DNA from: CAYGZA01 sp964354135
GTDB lineage: Bacteria; Planctomycetota; Planctomycetia; Pirellulales; Thermoguttaceae
NCBI GenBank assembly: GCA_964354135.1
Contig: CAYGZA010000003.1
Coordinates: 1-64,000 of the forward strand
Direction: 5' to 3'
DNA length: 64,000 nucleotides
Shown here piece by piece: positions 17,843 through 27,067 of this stretch. Below the pieces are notes generated by a model. The model was not told where the DNA came from. It did not search any database and was given only the letters and a program-made list of their open reading frames with translations. Both the position numbers and the translations under genes were made by a program. Within the stretch, counting starts at the first letter, position 1, and every line of letters begins with the position of its first letter.

Positions 17843-19372
17843 GTGCGCAGCTTCACGCACATCAGGAGCCCAAGAGCGGTTTCGATCCTAGGGCTCGTCA
17901 TCGTCGGGTTGTTTTCGTTGGGGAATGCCGGGTGCAGATCACCCCACGAGCCCACCCGCCGGACGGACCCGCACCTGGGCGACGGCTCGCCCCGGCCAAA
18001 CGCTTTCTTTCATCAAGTCTCTTACGAAGCGGTGAGCGCTTCGGTGCCGAAGATCGAGGGCGCTCAGCCGGTCAACGACGACGAGCTTTGCCTGCCTTGC
18101 CACGAGGCCTACGCCAAGTCGTTTGCCAACAATGTGCATCGCGGAGACGGCTGCGAATCGTGTCACGGGCCGGCGAGCCGCCACCTGGAGACCCGCGGCA
18201 AGGAGCCGGGACTGATCGTCAGCTTCAAGACCGGCGACCCGATCGTGGCGGCGGAAATGTGCCTGAAGTGTCATGAGGAGGATCAGTGCGCTCCGGGCGC
18301 CCAGTGGCGCACGTCGCGGCACGCGTACTGCCGGGTCACTTGCACGGATTGCCACCGGGGCCACTACAACGTGCCTCCGGGGACGCCGGCGACCACGGAA
18401 CCCGCGGAGACCTCGGCACGCCCGGCCGATCCGCCGACCCCGCCCGTCGTACCCACCTCCTATCAGAAACAGGCCGCAGGCAAGGAGCCCGCCAAGGGCT
18501 ATGCCAAGGATTCCACGATGGGCGGGAAGCTGCCCTCGCTCAAGGGGACTACGGACAACATGGGCGCGGTGGCGCCGGGGACCTGCTACCGCTGCCACGA
18601 GGACTTCATGGAGTTTCAAGAGGTCGCGGGACCGCACCAGATTTGCGGGCCCAACGGCTTCAACTGCACGACCTGCCACGATCCTCACGGGCAGATCATC
18701 GAGCACACGCGGAAGGCCCTGTGCCTGGAGTGCCACGGCGACGGGTCGCCGACGATGGCTTGGCACTCCTCAACCCACGAGTACGCAGGCGTGGCTTGCA
18801 CCGACTGCCACAATCCGCACCCGAGGACCCAGGTGCAGCGGTTCGTGAACATCAGTCACACCAACGTCACCCGGCCGAAGCGGATGCAGATGTCGGTCCA
18901 GGAGCCGGAGACGTGCTACAAGTGCCACGCGAAGGTCTTCGGGCTCAACTCCCTGCCGTCGCACCATCCGATCAAGGAAGGGAAGATGACCTGCTCCGAT
19001 TGCCATGACGCCCACGGGCAACTGGAGAAGAACCTGAAGGCCGAGTCAGTTAACCTGGTGTGCTACAGGTGCCATGCCGACAAGCAGGGGCCGCACGTCT
19101 ACGAGCATCCGCCGGTGACGGAAAGATGCACGATTTGCCACGAGCCCCACGGGACCGTGGCCAACAACCTGCTGCGGCAGCCGGCCACGTTCCTCTGCCT
19201 GCGGTGCCATTCCGGCCACCGCGGCAGCCACGGCAGCGGGAACCGCAACAACATCGACACCCGGCCGTTCTTGCAGGGGGCGTTCTACACCGATTGCACG
19301 CAGTGCCACAGGAACGTCCACGGCTCCGATGAGCGCGGGTCCAGCGTGACGAACGATTTCAACCGATTCTAA
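17843..19372 (+). CDS. 14-haem periplasmic cytochrome c (MtrA-like role)
   Basis: 509 aa from the GTG at 17843, chosen because AAGGAGGG precedes it by 7 bases and it opens directly into a signal sequence (SILGLVIVGLFSLGNAGC, possibly a lipoprotein although Asn at -3 is atypical). An ATG 72 bases upstream lacks such a site. Fourteen CxxCH haem motifs are spread from CLPCH to the C-terminal CTQCH, with many CHxxHG contexts (CHDPHGQ, CHDAHGQ, CHEPHGT) typical of DmsE/MtrA-type or cytochrome c3-like chains. The MtrB-like barrel gene follows 75 bases later, so the pair is a probable porin-cytochrome conduit across the outer membrane. A Pro/Thr-rich insert after the fourth motif may be a flexible hinge. 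Confidence 0.9.
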   Translation: MRSFTHIRSPRAVSILGLVIVGLFSLGNAGCRSPHEPTRRTDPHLGDGSPRPNAFFHQVSYEAVSASVPKIEGAQPVNDDELCLPCHEAYAKSFANNVHRGDGCESCHGPASRHLETRGKEPGLIVSFKTGDPIVAAEMCLKCHEEDQCAPGAQWRTSRHAYCRVTCTDCHRGHYNVPPGTPATTEPAETSARPADPPTPPVVPTSYQKQAAGKEPAKGYAKDSTMGGKLPSLKGTTDNMGAVAPGTCYRCHEDFMEFQEVAGPHQICGPNGFNCTTCHDPHGQIIEHTRKALCLECHGDGSPTMAWHSSTHEYAGVACTDCHNPHPRTQVQRFVNISHTNVTRPKRMQMSVQEPETCYKCHAKVFGLNSLPSHHPIKEGKMTCSDCHDAHGQLEKNLKAESVNLVCYRCHADKQGPHVYEHPPVTERCTICHEPHGTVANNLLRQPATFLCLRCHSGHRGSHGSGNRNNIDTRPFLQGAFYTDCTQCHRNVHGSDERGSSVTNDFNRF

Positions 19373-19447
19373 CGCGGGATGTCTTGAGAACCCACGCGAG
19401 GCCCCGCCGGGCCTCGCCAACCATAGATCAGTCACAGGGGAGCCATC

Positions 19448-21820
19448 ATGACGCGGAGGTCCTACGCACTCGCCGCGGCGGCGCTCTTCACGCTGCTGCC
19501 TTTGAGCCTGCCGGGAGCTGACGTTGACGAAGCCGCCGCACCACTGCCGCCGGGAGGCGCCAAAGCGGAGCCCAAGGCGGTCGCACCCGGCGCGGCCTTG
19601 GCCAACGAGAACGCCGGCGACGAGGTCGGGTTCTCGCCGGGCATCCGCAACGTCAACGGCCGCTTCGGCTGGTGGATCATGGACTCGCGGGGAAGCCCCA
19701 CCAAGATCGGCGAGTTTCAGGAGCTCGACTCGGCGGCCTTCTGGGACGTGGACGGCCTGTTGAGCAGCGGCCATCGGACCGTCGACTTCGCCGCGACGGG
19801 CACGGACGAGGAGGGGACCCAAGGGCGGCTCTATTATTTCGGTCCGAAACTGTCGGTCAAGGCCGACTACGAGCGATTCCTGCGCCGATTGGACCGCCGA
19901 GGAATCGAGGTTCCCGGGCCTGCGCCCTTCGGGGGCACGATCTTTGAGAATTTCAATCCGACTTCCGGTGTCGGCGCGTCGCAGCAGGTGCTCAACAGCG
20001 ACGTGCTGAACCCCGGCCAGGACTATGCCATTCGCGTGCAGGAATTCAGCGCGCGATTCAAGGGTCCCATCGGAGAGAACCTGAAGTGGCGGCTGAACGT
20101 CTGGGGAATCGACAAGGAGGGAGTGCGCCAGAGCACGAAGATGGCCCACTGCTTCAACGAAAGCTCCCTGACGCCGGGGCAGCCCACGGGCAGCCGCTGC
20201 CACCTCCTCGCCCAGCCGCAACGGATCGATTGGTCGACCGTGGAAGTGGAGCCGGTCATCGAGGCCAAGCTCGGGGCGATCACGGCCGAATACTCGCGGA
20301 CCATGCGGTCCTTCGAGCCGAACGACCAGGTGGTGTCGCGCCGCTACTCCAATGCGTCCCACGACGGGTGGCCCATCACGGGAGCGGACATTCCCTACGA
20401 CGTCCAGGCGGAGAACTTCACCCAGATCGACCGGCTCAAGCTGAGCGCCGATCTGAACGAGTACAACCACCTCTACGCCCTGATGTTCGTCGGCGACACC
20501 CGCAACGAGCTCCGCGACACGCACCGCTTCTTCAACGGATTCGACCTGCGGTGGACGAACGACCGGGCCGAAAACGTGAAGTGGACGGCCTACGCCAAGA
20601 AGTTCAAGGAGGACGGCCAGTTGCCATCGACGTTCCCCGAGGCGCCGCTCGTGCAAGGGGGCGACACGATCGCCGATTACCATCAACCGGTCAGCTACGA
20701 CAAGACCACCGCCGGCCTGAAAGGCCAGTGGAAGCCCTTTACCTCCGGCTGGCCGGCAGCGCGAGGGCTCGGGCTCACCGCCGGTTACGAGTATTCCACC
20801 CTCCATCGGAAGTACGCCGATTACGAGGCCGAGGACCCGAGGTGGGTAACCTCCCTCGGCCCCCCCGTAGTCTTCGACACCTGGGAGTTTGAGCAACCGG
20901 ACACGATCACGCACGCGTTCAACGTCGGAGCGTCCACGCGGTGGTCGGCCAAGTTGGAGTCCTTCCTGCGCTACAAGTACGTCAACACCGCCGATCCCAT
21001 CTATGGGTTCCGCGCGACCAACGGCGAGGCGAACACCAACCAGCCCAACCACGTGAACCTGATCGAGATCGGCGGCACCTGGATGCCGGCGGAGAACTTC
21101 CTTCTCTCGGCGACTTTCGGCATCGAATCGCGCACCCACGACTCGGAATTCGACAACCTGGGCCAGGCGTATGCCGTGTTCCACACGAACCCGCGCGAGA
21201 TCAGCTTCGACGAATTCAACTATCCGATCGTCGTGAGCGCCTGGTACGCCCCCTCGTCGAAGTGGTCGTTCAACGCCGGTTACGCCAGCTTCAGCAACTG
21301 GATCGACCAGTCGATCACGTTGGGCGATCTGTTTGGCGACAACCTCTTGAATACGGCCGGCTCGCCGGTGGTGAACCCGACTCCGCCTCCCAACTTCATA
21401 GGAGAACGCAACTACTTCGAGCCCGACGCGTTCCAGAGCCGCTGGCGGTACGGAGGTTATGCCGAAGTCATCAGCCTCGGCGCCGGCTACGCGGCGACCG
21501 AGCGCCTGAGATTAAACGGCGGCTACGAGTACACGTGGGGCCACAACCGCATCCTGTCGGCGCCTTCCCCCGCCACGGCGTTGGACCCGTCCGACACAAC
21601 TGCCCCCCCGACGACCGTCGTCCCCGACTGGACGCTGCTGCCGTCGCTCTCCGACGTCATCGTAAAGACCAACCGCTTCACGGCAGGCGCAGACTACGCG
21701 TTGCGGGAACGGATCACCCTGTTCTTCCGCTACAACTTCTTCGACTACAGGGACCTGGCCGGAACGGGCAACACCGGCACGGTGCACGGGTTCCTGGGCG
21801 GCATGAGCGCGATCTTCTAG
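19448..21820 (+). CDS. Large outer-membrane beta-barrel protein (MtrB-like)
   Basis: 790 aa with a cleavable signal peptide (SYALAAAALFTLLPLSLPGA) and AGGGGAG before the ATG. The rest is a succession of amphipathic strands with turn residues (FSARFKGPIGENLKWRLNVW, RLKLSADLNEYNHLYALMFV, KWSFNAGYASFSNW, ITLFFRYNFFDY) ending in a C-terminal Phe, the outer-membrane assembly signal. Length and position right after the 14-haem cytochrome match MtrB/PioB/OmbB-type porins that sheathe a cytochrome wire. It has two isolated Cys (near 235 and 250) but no CxxCH. No extracellular cytochrome gene follows. The MtrB assignment is from context and architecture, not from a clear motif. Confidence 0.75.
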   Translation: MTRRSYALAAAALFTLLPLSLPGADVDEAAAPLPPGGAKAEPKAVAPGAALANENAGDEVGFSPGIRNVNGRFGWWIMDSRGSPTKIGEFQELDSAAFWDVDGLLSSGHRTVDFAATGTDEEGTQGRLYYFGPKLSVKADYERFLRRLDRRGIEVPGPAPFGGTIFENFNPTSGVGASQQVLNSDVLNPGQDYAIRVQEFSARFKGPIGENLKWRLNVWGIDKEGVRQSTKMAHCFNESSLTPGQPTGSRCHLLAQPQRIDWSTVEVEPVIEAKLGAITAEYSRTMRSFEPNDQVVSRRYSNASHDGWPITGADIPYDVQAENFTQIDRLKLSADLNEYNHLYALMFVGDTRNELRDTHRFFNGFDLRWTNDRAENVKWTAYAKKFKEDGQLPSTFPEAPLVQGGDTIADYHQPVSYDKTTAGLKGQWKPFTSGWPAARGLGLTAGYEYSTLHRKYADYEAEDPRWVTSLGPPVVFDTWEFEQPDTITHAFNVGASTRWSAKLESFLRYKYVNTADPIYGFRATNGEANTNQPNHVNLIEIGGTWMPAENFLLSATFGIESRTHDSEFDNLGQAYAVFHTNPREISFDEFNYPIVVSAWYAPSSKWSFNAGYASFSNWIDQSITLGDLFGDNLLNTAGSPVVNPTPPPNFIGERNYFEPDAFQSRWRYGGYAEVISLGAGYAATERLRLNGGYEYTWGHNRILSAPSPATALDPSDTTAPPTTVVPDWTLLPSLSDVIVKTNRFTAGADYALRERITLFFRYNFFDYRDLAGTGNTGTVHGFLGGMSAIF

Positions 21821-21872
21821 ACGCGAGCGATCCGCGAGTGTGCCGCTCTTTCGGCAGACGCAGTGCGCCCGC

Positions 21873-21905
21873 AGACTTCCGAAGTCTTCGAGACTTCGGA
21901 AGTCT
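21873..21905. repeat. Perfect palindrome between convergent genes (copy 1)
   Basis: AGACTTCCGAAGTCT (21873-21887), three bases TCG, then AGACTTCGGAAGTCT (21891-21905): a perfect 15-bp stem. It sits between the MtrB-like gene (ends 21820) and the NapC-type gene (ends 21921). Each arm is itself nearly palindromic. A second copy occurs at 53851-53883, again between convergent genes. A likely two-way terminator and/or mobile palindromic element. Confidence 0.8.
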
Positions 21906-21920
21906 TATCTGCAGAAGGCG

Positions 21921-23423
21921 TCATTTCTTGGCTGCCGGAGCGGACGTCTCCACCTTGCGCTCCTTGACGGGAGCCGGCTGCTTCACGCTCGGGGCCGCGA
22001 TCTTCAGCTCGCGGCAGAGTGCCGACAGCCGCTCGACCACGGCGCTGGAAAGCGTGGTGGCGTAGTGGATGTTGTGGACCCCGTTGGCCACGCGGAGGAA
22101 GGTCAGATCGTCCTGGAGCGCGTCGAGCTGGACCGCGATTGCTTTGGCCCGGTCCGGCGGGACCTGCGCCGATTTGAGCGCTTCGCGGGCCCGGGCGACG
22201 CCCGACTCCATCTCCGCCAGCGAGGCCTTCATTTCCACGTGATACGACTCGAGCCTCTGGGCCGTGGAGCGGTCGTGGCACGTGATGCACACTTCGCCGG
22301 AGGCTTTCCAGAGGACGGTCCCCGTGCGCGAGACTTCCTTGAAGCGGTGGCACGTGCGGCACTCGATGCGGACCACGAGCATACCGCCGGATTCCTTGGG
22401 GATGCTCTTGCCCCCGGTGCCGTGGAGCAGGCTCACCTGCTCGTGGTGGTGGTCGGGATGGCAGGACTGGCAGTCGGAGGCGGCATGCTCGATCTTCTGG
22501 CGGTCCAGCGAATGGTCGATCGTGAGGTGGCAGTTCAGGCAGTCGATCTTGTGGTCCGTGACGTGGGTCTGGTGCATGAACACGTGATCGTCGATCTGCT
22601 CCAGGTCACCCTCGCGATTGTGGCAGACGAGGCAGCGCTCGCGGGGGACCTCGCCTTTGCCGCGGATCAGGTCCCCGTGGCAATTCGCGCAGTCGACGCC
22701 TCGTTCGTAGGCCAGGTCGTGGGTGAACATGACGCCGCCGCCGAGGTCGAACTCCTCGTCGGGGATCTGGTGGCAGCGGGTACACGCCCCCAGACCCTCG
22801 TTGAACAGCCCTTCCTTGAAGTGGCAGAGGAAACACGTGGAAGTGGTGACCGCCATGTGCTTGCCCTGGACGATCTGGCCGTGGCAACTGGTGCAGCGGA
22901 GCTTCTTTCCCCGCCGCAGATCCCCGAGGTGAGGCTCGTGGTCGAAGGGAACTCCGTGGAAGTTCACCCTGCCGGAGAGCAATCGGGTCTCGTGGCAGCC
23001 GGAGCGAAGGCAGCTCTCGTCGGGGATCTCGGCGGCCGGGCGAGGGCCCTCGCTTGAGGTCACGTACTTGGCCAACTGCACCAGGCCGAGCATCTTGCCG
23101 CGGAGCTTCCCCCCAAAACCCGGCGCGAAGTGGCACTCGATGCAGGCCACGTCCTTATGGCTCGATTCCTGCCAGGACTTGTAGTAGGGCTTCATGATGT
23201 GGCAACTGTTGCAGAACACCGGGCGCGAGGTGTACCACCCGGCAGCCCCCGCCATAAGAAACAGGAGGAAAACGAAAACCCCCAAGACGGCCAGAGCGCG
23301 GAGAAGAAGTCGGCGCACGGTCGGCCAGAGCCCTGGGAGCCTTCGGCGTCGGGGTGAGTCGTCTCCGGCGGGGCCGGGCTCGGGTGAAGGCGTCTCCGGA
23401 GGCCGCCGACGTGTGTCACTCAT
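21921..23423 (-). CDS. NapC/NirT-type 12-haem membrane-anchored cytochrome c
   Basis: 500 aa. A Pro/Arg-rich cytoplasmic tail (1-35) and one helix (AVLGVFVFLLFLMAGAAGWY) precede the NapC/NrfH-like pair: FCNSCHIMKPYYKSW...SSH and CIECHFAPGF. In that family Met after the first CxxCH or nearby residues ligate the quinol-site haem. Twelve haem motifs in total: eleven CxxCH plus one CX4CH (CLRSGCH, third). Two helices without haem close the protein (about 395-480). It probably takes electrons from menaquinol to periplasmic partners. It starts 10 bases after the end of the cytochrome b fusion and is last in that minus-strand operon. Confidence 0.88.
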   Translation of the reverse strand: MSDTRRRPPETPSPEPGPAGDDSPRRRRLPGLWPTVRRLLLRALAVLGVFVFLLFLMAGAAGWYTSRPVFCNSCHIMKPYYKSWQESSHKDVACIECHFAPGFGGKLRGKMLGLVQLAKYVTSSEGPRPAAEIPDESCLRSGCHETRLLSGRVNFHGVPFDHEPHLGDLRRGKKLRCTSCHGQIVQGKHMAVTTSTCFLCHFKEGLFNEGLGACTRCHQIPDEEFDLGGGVMFTHDLAYERGVDCANCHGDLIRGKGEVPRERCLVCHNREGDLEQIDDHVFMHQTHVTDHKIDCLNCHLTIDHSLDRQKIEHAASDCQSCHPDHHHEQVSLLHGTGGKSIPKESGGMLVVRIECRTCHRFKEVSRTGTVLWKASGEVCITCHDRSTAQRLESYHVEMKASLAEMESGVARAREALKSAQVPPDRAKAIAVQLDALQDDLTFLRVANGVHNIHYATTLSSAVVERLSALCRELKIAAPSVKQPAPVKERKVETSAPAAKK

Positions 23424-23433
23424 GGGCGCAACC

Positions 23434-25647
23434 TCATCCCCCCAAGCTCGCGAGGATCATGGCGATCAGCAGACCCAAACCTGCCGCCAGCGACAGGAGG
23501 CCGCCGAGCCTCGTAAGCCAAAGCTGCTTCCGCGAGGGAACGGTCGCCAGGAGCTGATCCAGCTTGCCTTCCCGGCGCATACGCTCGAGGAATTCCGGAC
23601 GCTCCTCGCTCATTTCCTCTTCGCTCACCAAACCGACCAATATGGAGAGGTCCGCGGGGAACTTCTCCGGGCGGAAGTGCGTGCCGAAGAAATGAATGGC
23701 GAAGACGAACCCCGTGGCGAGGAGGGCCAACGTCGAGTGGATCACTTTGGCGAAGTTCAAGGTCATGCCGGGCAGGAAACTGCAGAAGAAATTGGGGAAC
23801 CAGAGGATCAGCCCGGTCGTTCCGATGATGATCGTGTCCGCGCAGGCCCCCCAGAAATCGAACTTCTCCCAGTAGGCCCAGCGATCGAAGGTCGGTTTCC
23901 GCCCCAGGCCGAAGAACCAGCCGACCATCCTGCCGAAGTCCTTCACGTCGCGAAGGTTGGGCACGGGGGAATCCGGGCCAAAGATGAGCCGCAGCACCGA
24001 TCGCTTCTCGCTGCGGCGGTTGCGGCAAGTGCGCCAAAAGTGGAGGACGTAGGCCGCCAAGCACCCGAAGGTCACCAGCCCGAAGATGCGGTGCCAGATG
24101 CTCGTGGATCCGAACCCCCCCAGGTAGAACGCCAAGTTCTTCGCCCAGCCGTCGTGACTGTACTTGAGCGGCAGCCCGGTCAAGGCCAGCCCCAGGAAGG
24201 AGATCAAGAGGCAAAGATGGGCCACGCGGTGGAACGGCACGAAACGCACGTAGGCCCGGGTGCCGGGCACCAGGCCGCGCGGACGCCTGTGGTTGAAGAC
24301 GTCGACCAGCCCGCGCACAAACCACAGGAACGAGTGGACGCCGAAAACGGAGAACGTCACCACGAGCAAGGTCAGGAGCACCATGTAAACCCAATACAAG
24401 AGCGGATTCCGCTCCGGATTGGTATGATCCGCGTGCGGATCGAAGTCCACGAAGTTGGCCGTCACGTGAACGTGGCACTTCCCGCACGTCTCCTGCCGGT
24501 TTTGTGGGGAGAGGTTGGAATGGGGATTGGAAACGGAGAGGATCTCGTGGGCGCCGTGGCAGTCCGAGCACTTGGCGGCCGGGCCGAAACCGAGTTCGGT
24601 CAGTTCGCCGTGGACGCTCATGGCGTAGTACTGGGAGAGGTTCCCGTGGCAGTTTCCGCAGCGATTCGGCAGTTGCTGGCGGAAGATGGCCGATTCCGGG
24701 TCGGCCAGGTCGTGGCCCACGTGACAGTCGGTGCAGGTCGGCCTCTCCATGGTTTTCCCGCCGGGGGCGAGGCGATCGGCCGGTGTTCCCGGTCCCTTTC
24801 CGTTCCCATGGACGCTCTTTTGCAGCCGTTCCGCGATGAAGCGGTGGCACTTGCCGCAGGTCTCGGCAATGCGGGTGGGATGAACGCTGTTCCGCTTGTC
24901 ATTCTTGTGATAGATGGCGTGGGCGCCGTGGCAGTTGGCGCAGGCCGGCGTGACCGAGAGCCCGGACTTGTAGAGCCCCTTGCCGTGTACGCTTGCCTTG
25001 TACGTGGCCAGGTGCTCTTGGTGGCACTGGCCGCAGGTCTCCACTTGATTGTCCAGGAAGACGGAAGAGCGATAGTCGAGCGCCGGGAGCAACTGGTGGG
25101 AGACCGTGCCGTGGCACTTGTCGCACGCCAGAGGCGTTCCCGCCGTGCCGTCGCCCTTTCGCTCCGCCTTGGCGTGCGCCTCCCCGATCTTCAACTCGAG
25201 GGACTGAGTCTGATGGCAGTGGGCGCAGAGCTTCTTGATTTCCTCCGGCCTGGCCCGGAAACCGTCTTCCAGGGCGTGGGCCACGTTGATCTTGTCGGTG
25301 TCGTGGTTGCCGCCGTGGCAATCGTGGCAACCGACGCCCTTTTGGAAGTGGACGTCCTGCTTGAGTTTCTCCGCGGGGATGTAGAGCCGGCCCAACTTCG
25401 GATCTTTCGGGTCCATCTGCTCCGCGTTCGTGTGGCACTGGAAGCACATGCTGTCGTCCGGCTTGACGTGGGAGCCTTTGGGCGGCGGGAGTTTCGGTTG
25501 CGGGGCCGCAGCCGCCTCGCCCGGCGGACTCTTCGCCGGCGGCGCGGGGGCGGCCGCACCCGGCGCCGTCGCCTTCGGGGCAGCATCCTTCTTGGCAGGG
25601 CCTGCTGCCGGCGCTCCGAGCAGCAGAACGATCAGGAGCAGTTTCAT
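23434..25647 (-). CDS. 11-haem cytochrome c fused to a di-haem cytochrome b membrane domain
   Basis: 737 aa. ATG at 25647 opens a short signal peptide (MKLLLIVLLLGAPAAG); the longer upstream frame is not protein-like. An Ala/Pro linker leads to eleven CxxCH motifs (CFQCH through CGKCH, roughly residues 60-400). Then come several membrane helices of cytochrome b561/formate-dehydrogenase-gamma type: FVPFHRVAHLCLLISFLGLALTG, IWHRIFGLVTFGCLAAYVLH, and VIHSTLALLATGFVFAIHFF, carrying the His residues expected for b haems. This joins a quinone-reactive b module and a periplasmic wire in one chain. The operon partners are the 4-haem protein upstream and the NapC-type protein 10 bases downstream. Confidence 0.88.
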   Translation of the reverse strand: MKLLLIVLLLGAPAAGPAKKDAAPKATAPGAAAPAPPAKSPPGEAAAAPQPKLPPPKGSHVKPDDSMCFQCHTNAEQMDPKDPKLGRLYIPAEKLKQDVHFQKGVGCHDCHGGNHDTDKINVAHALEDGFRARPEEIKKLCAHCHQTQSLELKIGEAHAKAERKGDGTAGTPLACDKCHGTVSHQLLPALDYRSSVFLDNQVETCGQCHQEHLATYKASVHGKGLYKSGLSVTPACANCHGAHAIYHKNDKRNSVHPTRIAETCGKCHRFIAERLQKSVHGNGKGPGTPADRLAPGGKTMERPTCTDCHVGHDLADPESAIFRQQLPNRCGNCHGNLSQYYAMSVHGELTELGFGPAAKCSDCHGAHEILSVSNPHSNLSPQNRQETCGKCHVHVTANFVDFDPHADHTNPERNPLLYWVYMVLLTLLVVTFSVFGVHSFLWFVRGLVDVFNHRRPRGLVPGTRAYVRFVPFHRVAHLCLLISFLGLALTGLPLKYSHDGWAKNLAFYLGGFGSTSIWHRIFGLVTFGCLAAYVLHFWRTCRNRRSEKRSVLRLIFGPDSPVPNLRDVKDFGRMVGWFFGLGRKPTFDRWAYWEKFDFWGACADTIIIGTTGLILWFPNFFCSFLPGMTLNFAKVIHSTLALLATGFVFAIHFFGTHFRPEKFPADLSILVGLVSEEEMSEERPEFLERMRREGKLDQLLATVPSRKQLWLTRLGGLLSLAAGLGLLIAMILASLGG

Positions 25648-26029
25648 CGTGGTGGTTCCGAACGAGTTGTCGCGGAGGACAATGGCTTCATGGCGGGCGG
25701 CAAGAGATCGTGCCGACGCCGGCTCCACGCGGCCCCATGCTGTGAAAAAATAGCAGGGCCGCCCCCCGGCCACAAGGGCCGGCCGGGAGAACCTGCGGCG
25801 TCCTGCGCTCCGTGCCGGACACGGGAGGAAGGACTATCGCATCTCCCAGGGACCCGGGCCGCACCCGGCGCGAGATGCACCGGGGCAGAGGAGAACACCT
25901 GGGGAAAACAACCCGTTCCCCGTTGCCGCTGGCGGCTGCGGAGCACCACCGGCCAGGACCGAAGCGTCACGCTGGCCGGCGAGGTCCCAAGAACCGGACG
26001 ATGACCGGCAACGGAGACGTTGCTCGGCG
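25648..26029. other. 382-base gap within the minus-strand cytochrome operon
   Basis: Between the 4-haem cytochrome and the 11-haem/b fusion. GC-rich, with no open frame of convincing composition on either strand and no obvious terminator hairpin. It may hold a leader or a second promoter; none is clear. Confidence 0.4.
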
Positions 26030-26569
26030 TTACTCCTTGTCGTACTTGGGGTGGTCCTTGTGTCCTTGAGTGGCGTGGCACCGGTGGCAAATGGTGCCCG
26101 GAAGGATCTTGTAGATCGAATCTCGCGCCGTCTTGTCCTCTTCTTCGCTCAGTTTCTTCTTCTGGGCATACTTCTTGCAGATTTCCTCGTGCTTGCTGCC
26201 GGGTCCATGGCAGGCCTCGCAGGTCGTGCCCTTCAGGTTGGCCGAGGATGCCTCGTCCTTGAAGCCGGTGGGTTGTCCGTAACCGGTCGTGTGGCATTTG
26301 ATGCACTCGGGGTCTGCTTTGTATTTGGCAGGAACGCTTTCCCATGCTTCCTTGGCGTGCTTGGTCTTCTTCCAAGCCATGTACTGCTTGAAGTGGCAAG
26401 CAGAGCACTGCTTGGCGCCGGTGTACGTTTGGCCTTCCGGTGGAGCCGGCTCCGGAGCCGCTGCAGCCTGCTCCGGGGGCTGCGAGTTCACGTTGGTCAC
26501 AACCAGGGCCGACGCCGCGCACACTACGGCGCCCACAACCGCGGCAACAATCGCTCGCGACAACTTCAT
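26030..26569 (-). CDS. Tetrahaem cytochrome c, c554-like
   Basis: 179 aa. Signal peptide or uncleaved anchor (AIVAAVVGAVVCAASALVV), then a Pro/Ala linker and four CxxCH motifs: CSACH, CIKCH, CEACH, CHRCH. The sequence TYTGAKQCSACHFKQYMAWKKTKH and CEACHGPGSKH are characteristic of the cytochrome c554 family and its relatives, which shuttle electrons in the periplasm. It is the first gene of the minus-strand cytochrome operon, divergent from the Rieske/cytochrome b operon. About 500 bases of shared upstream region separate the two. Confidence 0.85.
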   Translation of the reverse strand: MKLSRAIVAAVVGAVVCAASALVVTNVNSQPPEQAAAAPEPAPPEGQTYTGAKQCSACHFKQYMAWKKTKHAKEAWESVPAKYKADPECIKCHTTGYGQPTGFKDEASSANLKGTTCEACHGPGSKHEEICKKYAQKKKLSEEEDKTARDSIYKILPGTICHRCHATQGHKDHPKYDKE

Positions 26570-26971
26570 GACGATTCTCTCCTTCCCCTCGTGGTAACAC
26601 TACCAGTCACAACGGCAGCCTCAAGCGATGGAGCGGAAACCCCGTGTTCGACTGCCGCGCTCGTCCTCCGCCCCGCTTCCCCACTTCGGCCGACATGCGG
26701 TCGCCCTGCCGGAATCGCCGACGAGCAACCCTGTTGGCGCTTCGCACCGAATAAACGTAGTCCGGCTTGCCCGGCCCGTCAACAGCCGGCGGACCTTGTT
26801 CTTGCCGAATCATCCGGATTGCGGGCAGAATTCGCGGAACTGCCTCATAAGTGCGCGACGCATAATCGCAAGGATAGCGATTTGGCAAAGTTGCAATGTC
26901 CACTTGGCTAGTTATGGATTCCCGCGTTTTGGGCCCCGCGCACCGATTCACCCCCACTCTGGTGCCCACGT

Positions 26972-27000
26972 TTGACACGACCCCGCCAATTTGGTATAGA
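26972..27000 (+). promoter_or_regulatory. Strong sigma-70-like promoter of the Rieske/cyt b operon
   Basis: TTGACA at 26972-26977, a 17-base spacer, and TATAGA at 26995-27000. It lies 68 bases before the Rieske start. The remaining 26570-26971 between the divergent operons holds no gene that I can support. Confidence 0.65.
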
Positions 27001-27067
27001 CTCGCAGGGCCATGAATTCGTGAGACGCTCTCTTGAATAAGGCCCTGGTTGACTGGGGAAAGTGGTC

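Noticed and set aside
19448..21820. Possible haem binding in the barrel protein
   Set aside because: Cys residues near 235-250 are not in a CxxCH motif.
23194..26004. 936-aa plus-strand frame over the cytochrome operon
   Set aside because: The opposite strand has 11 CxxCH motifs and defined helices; this frame only reflects their complement.
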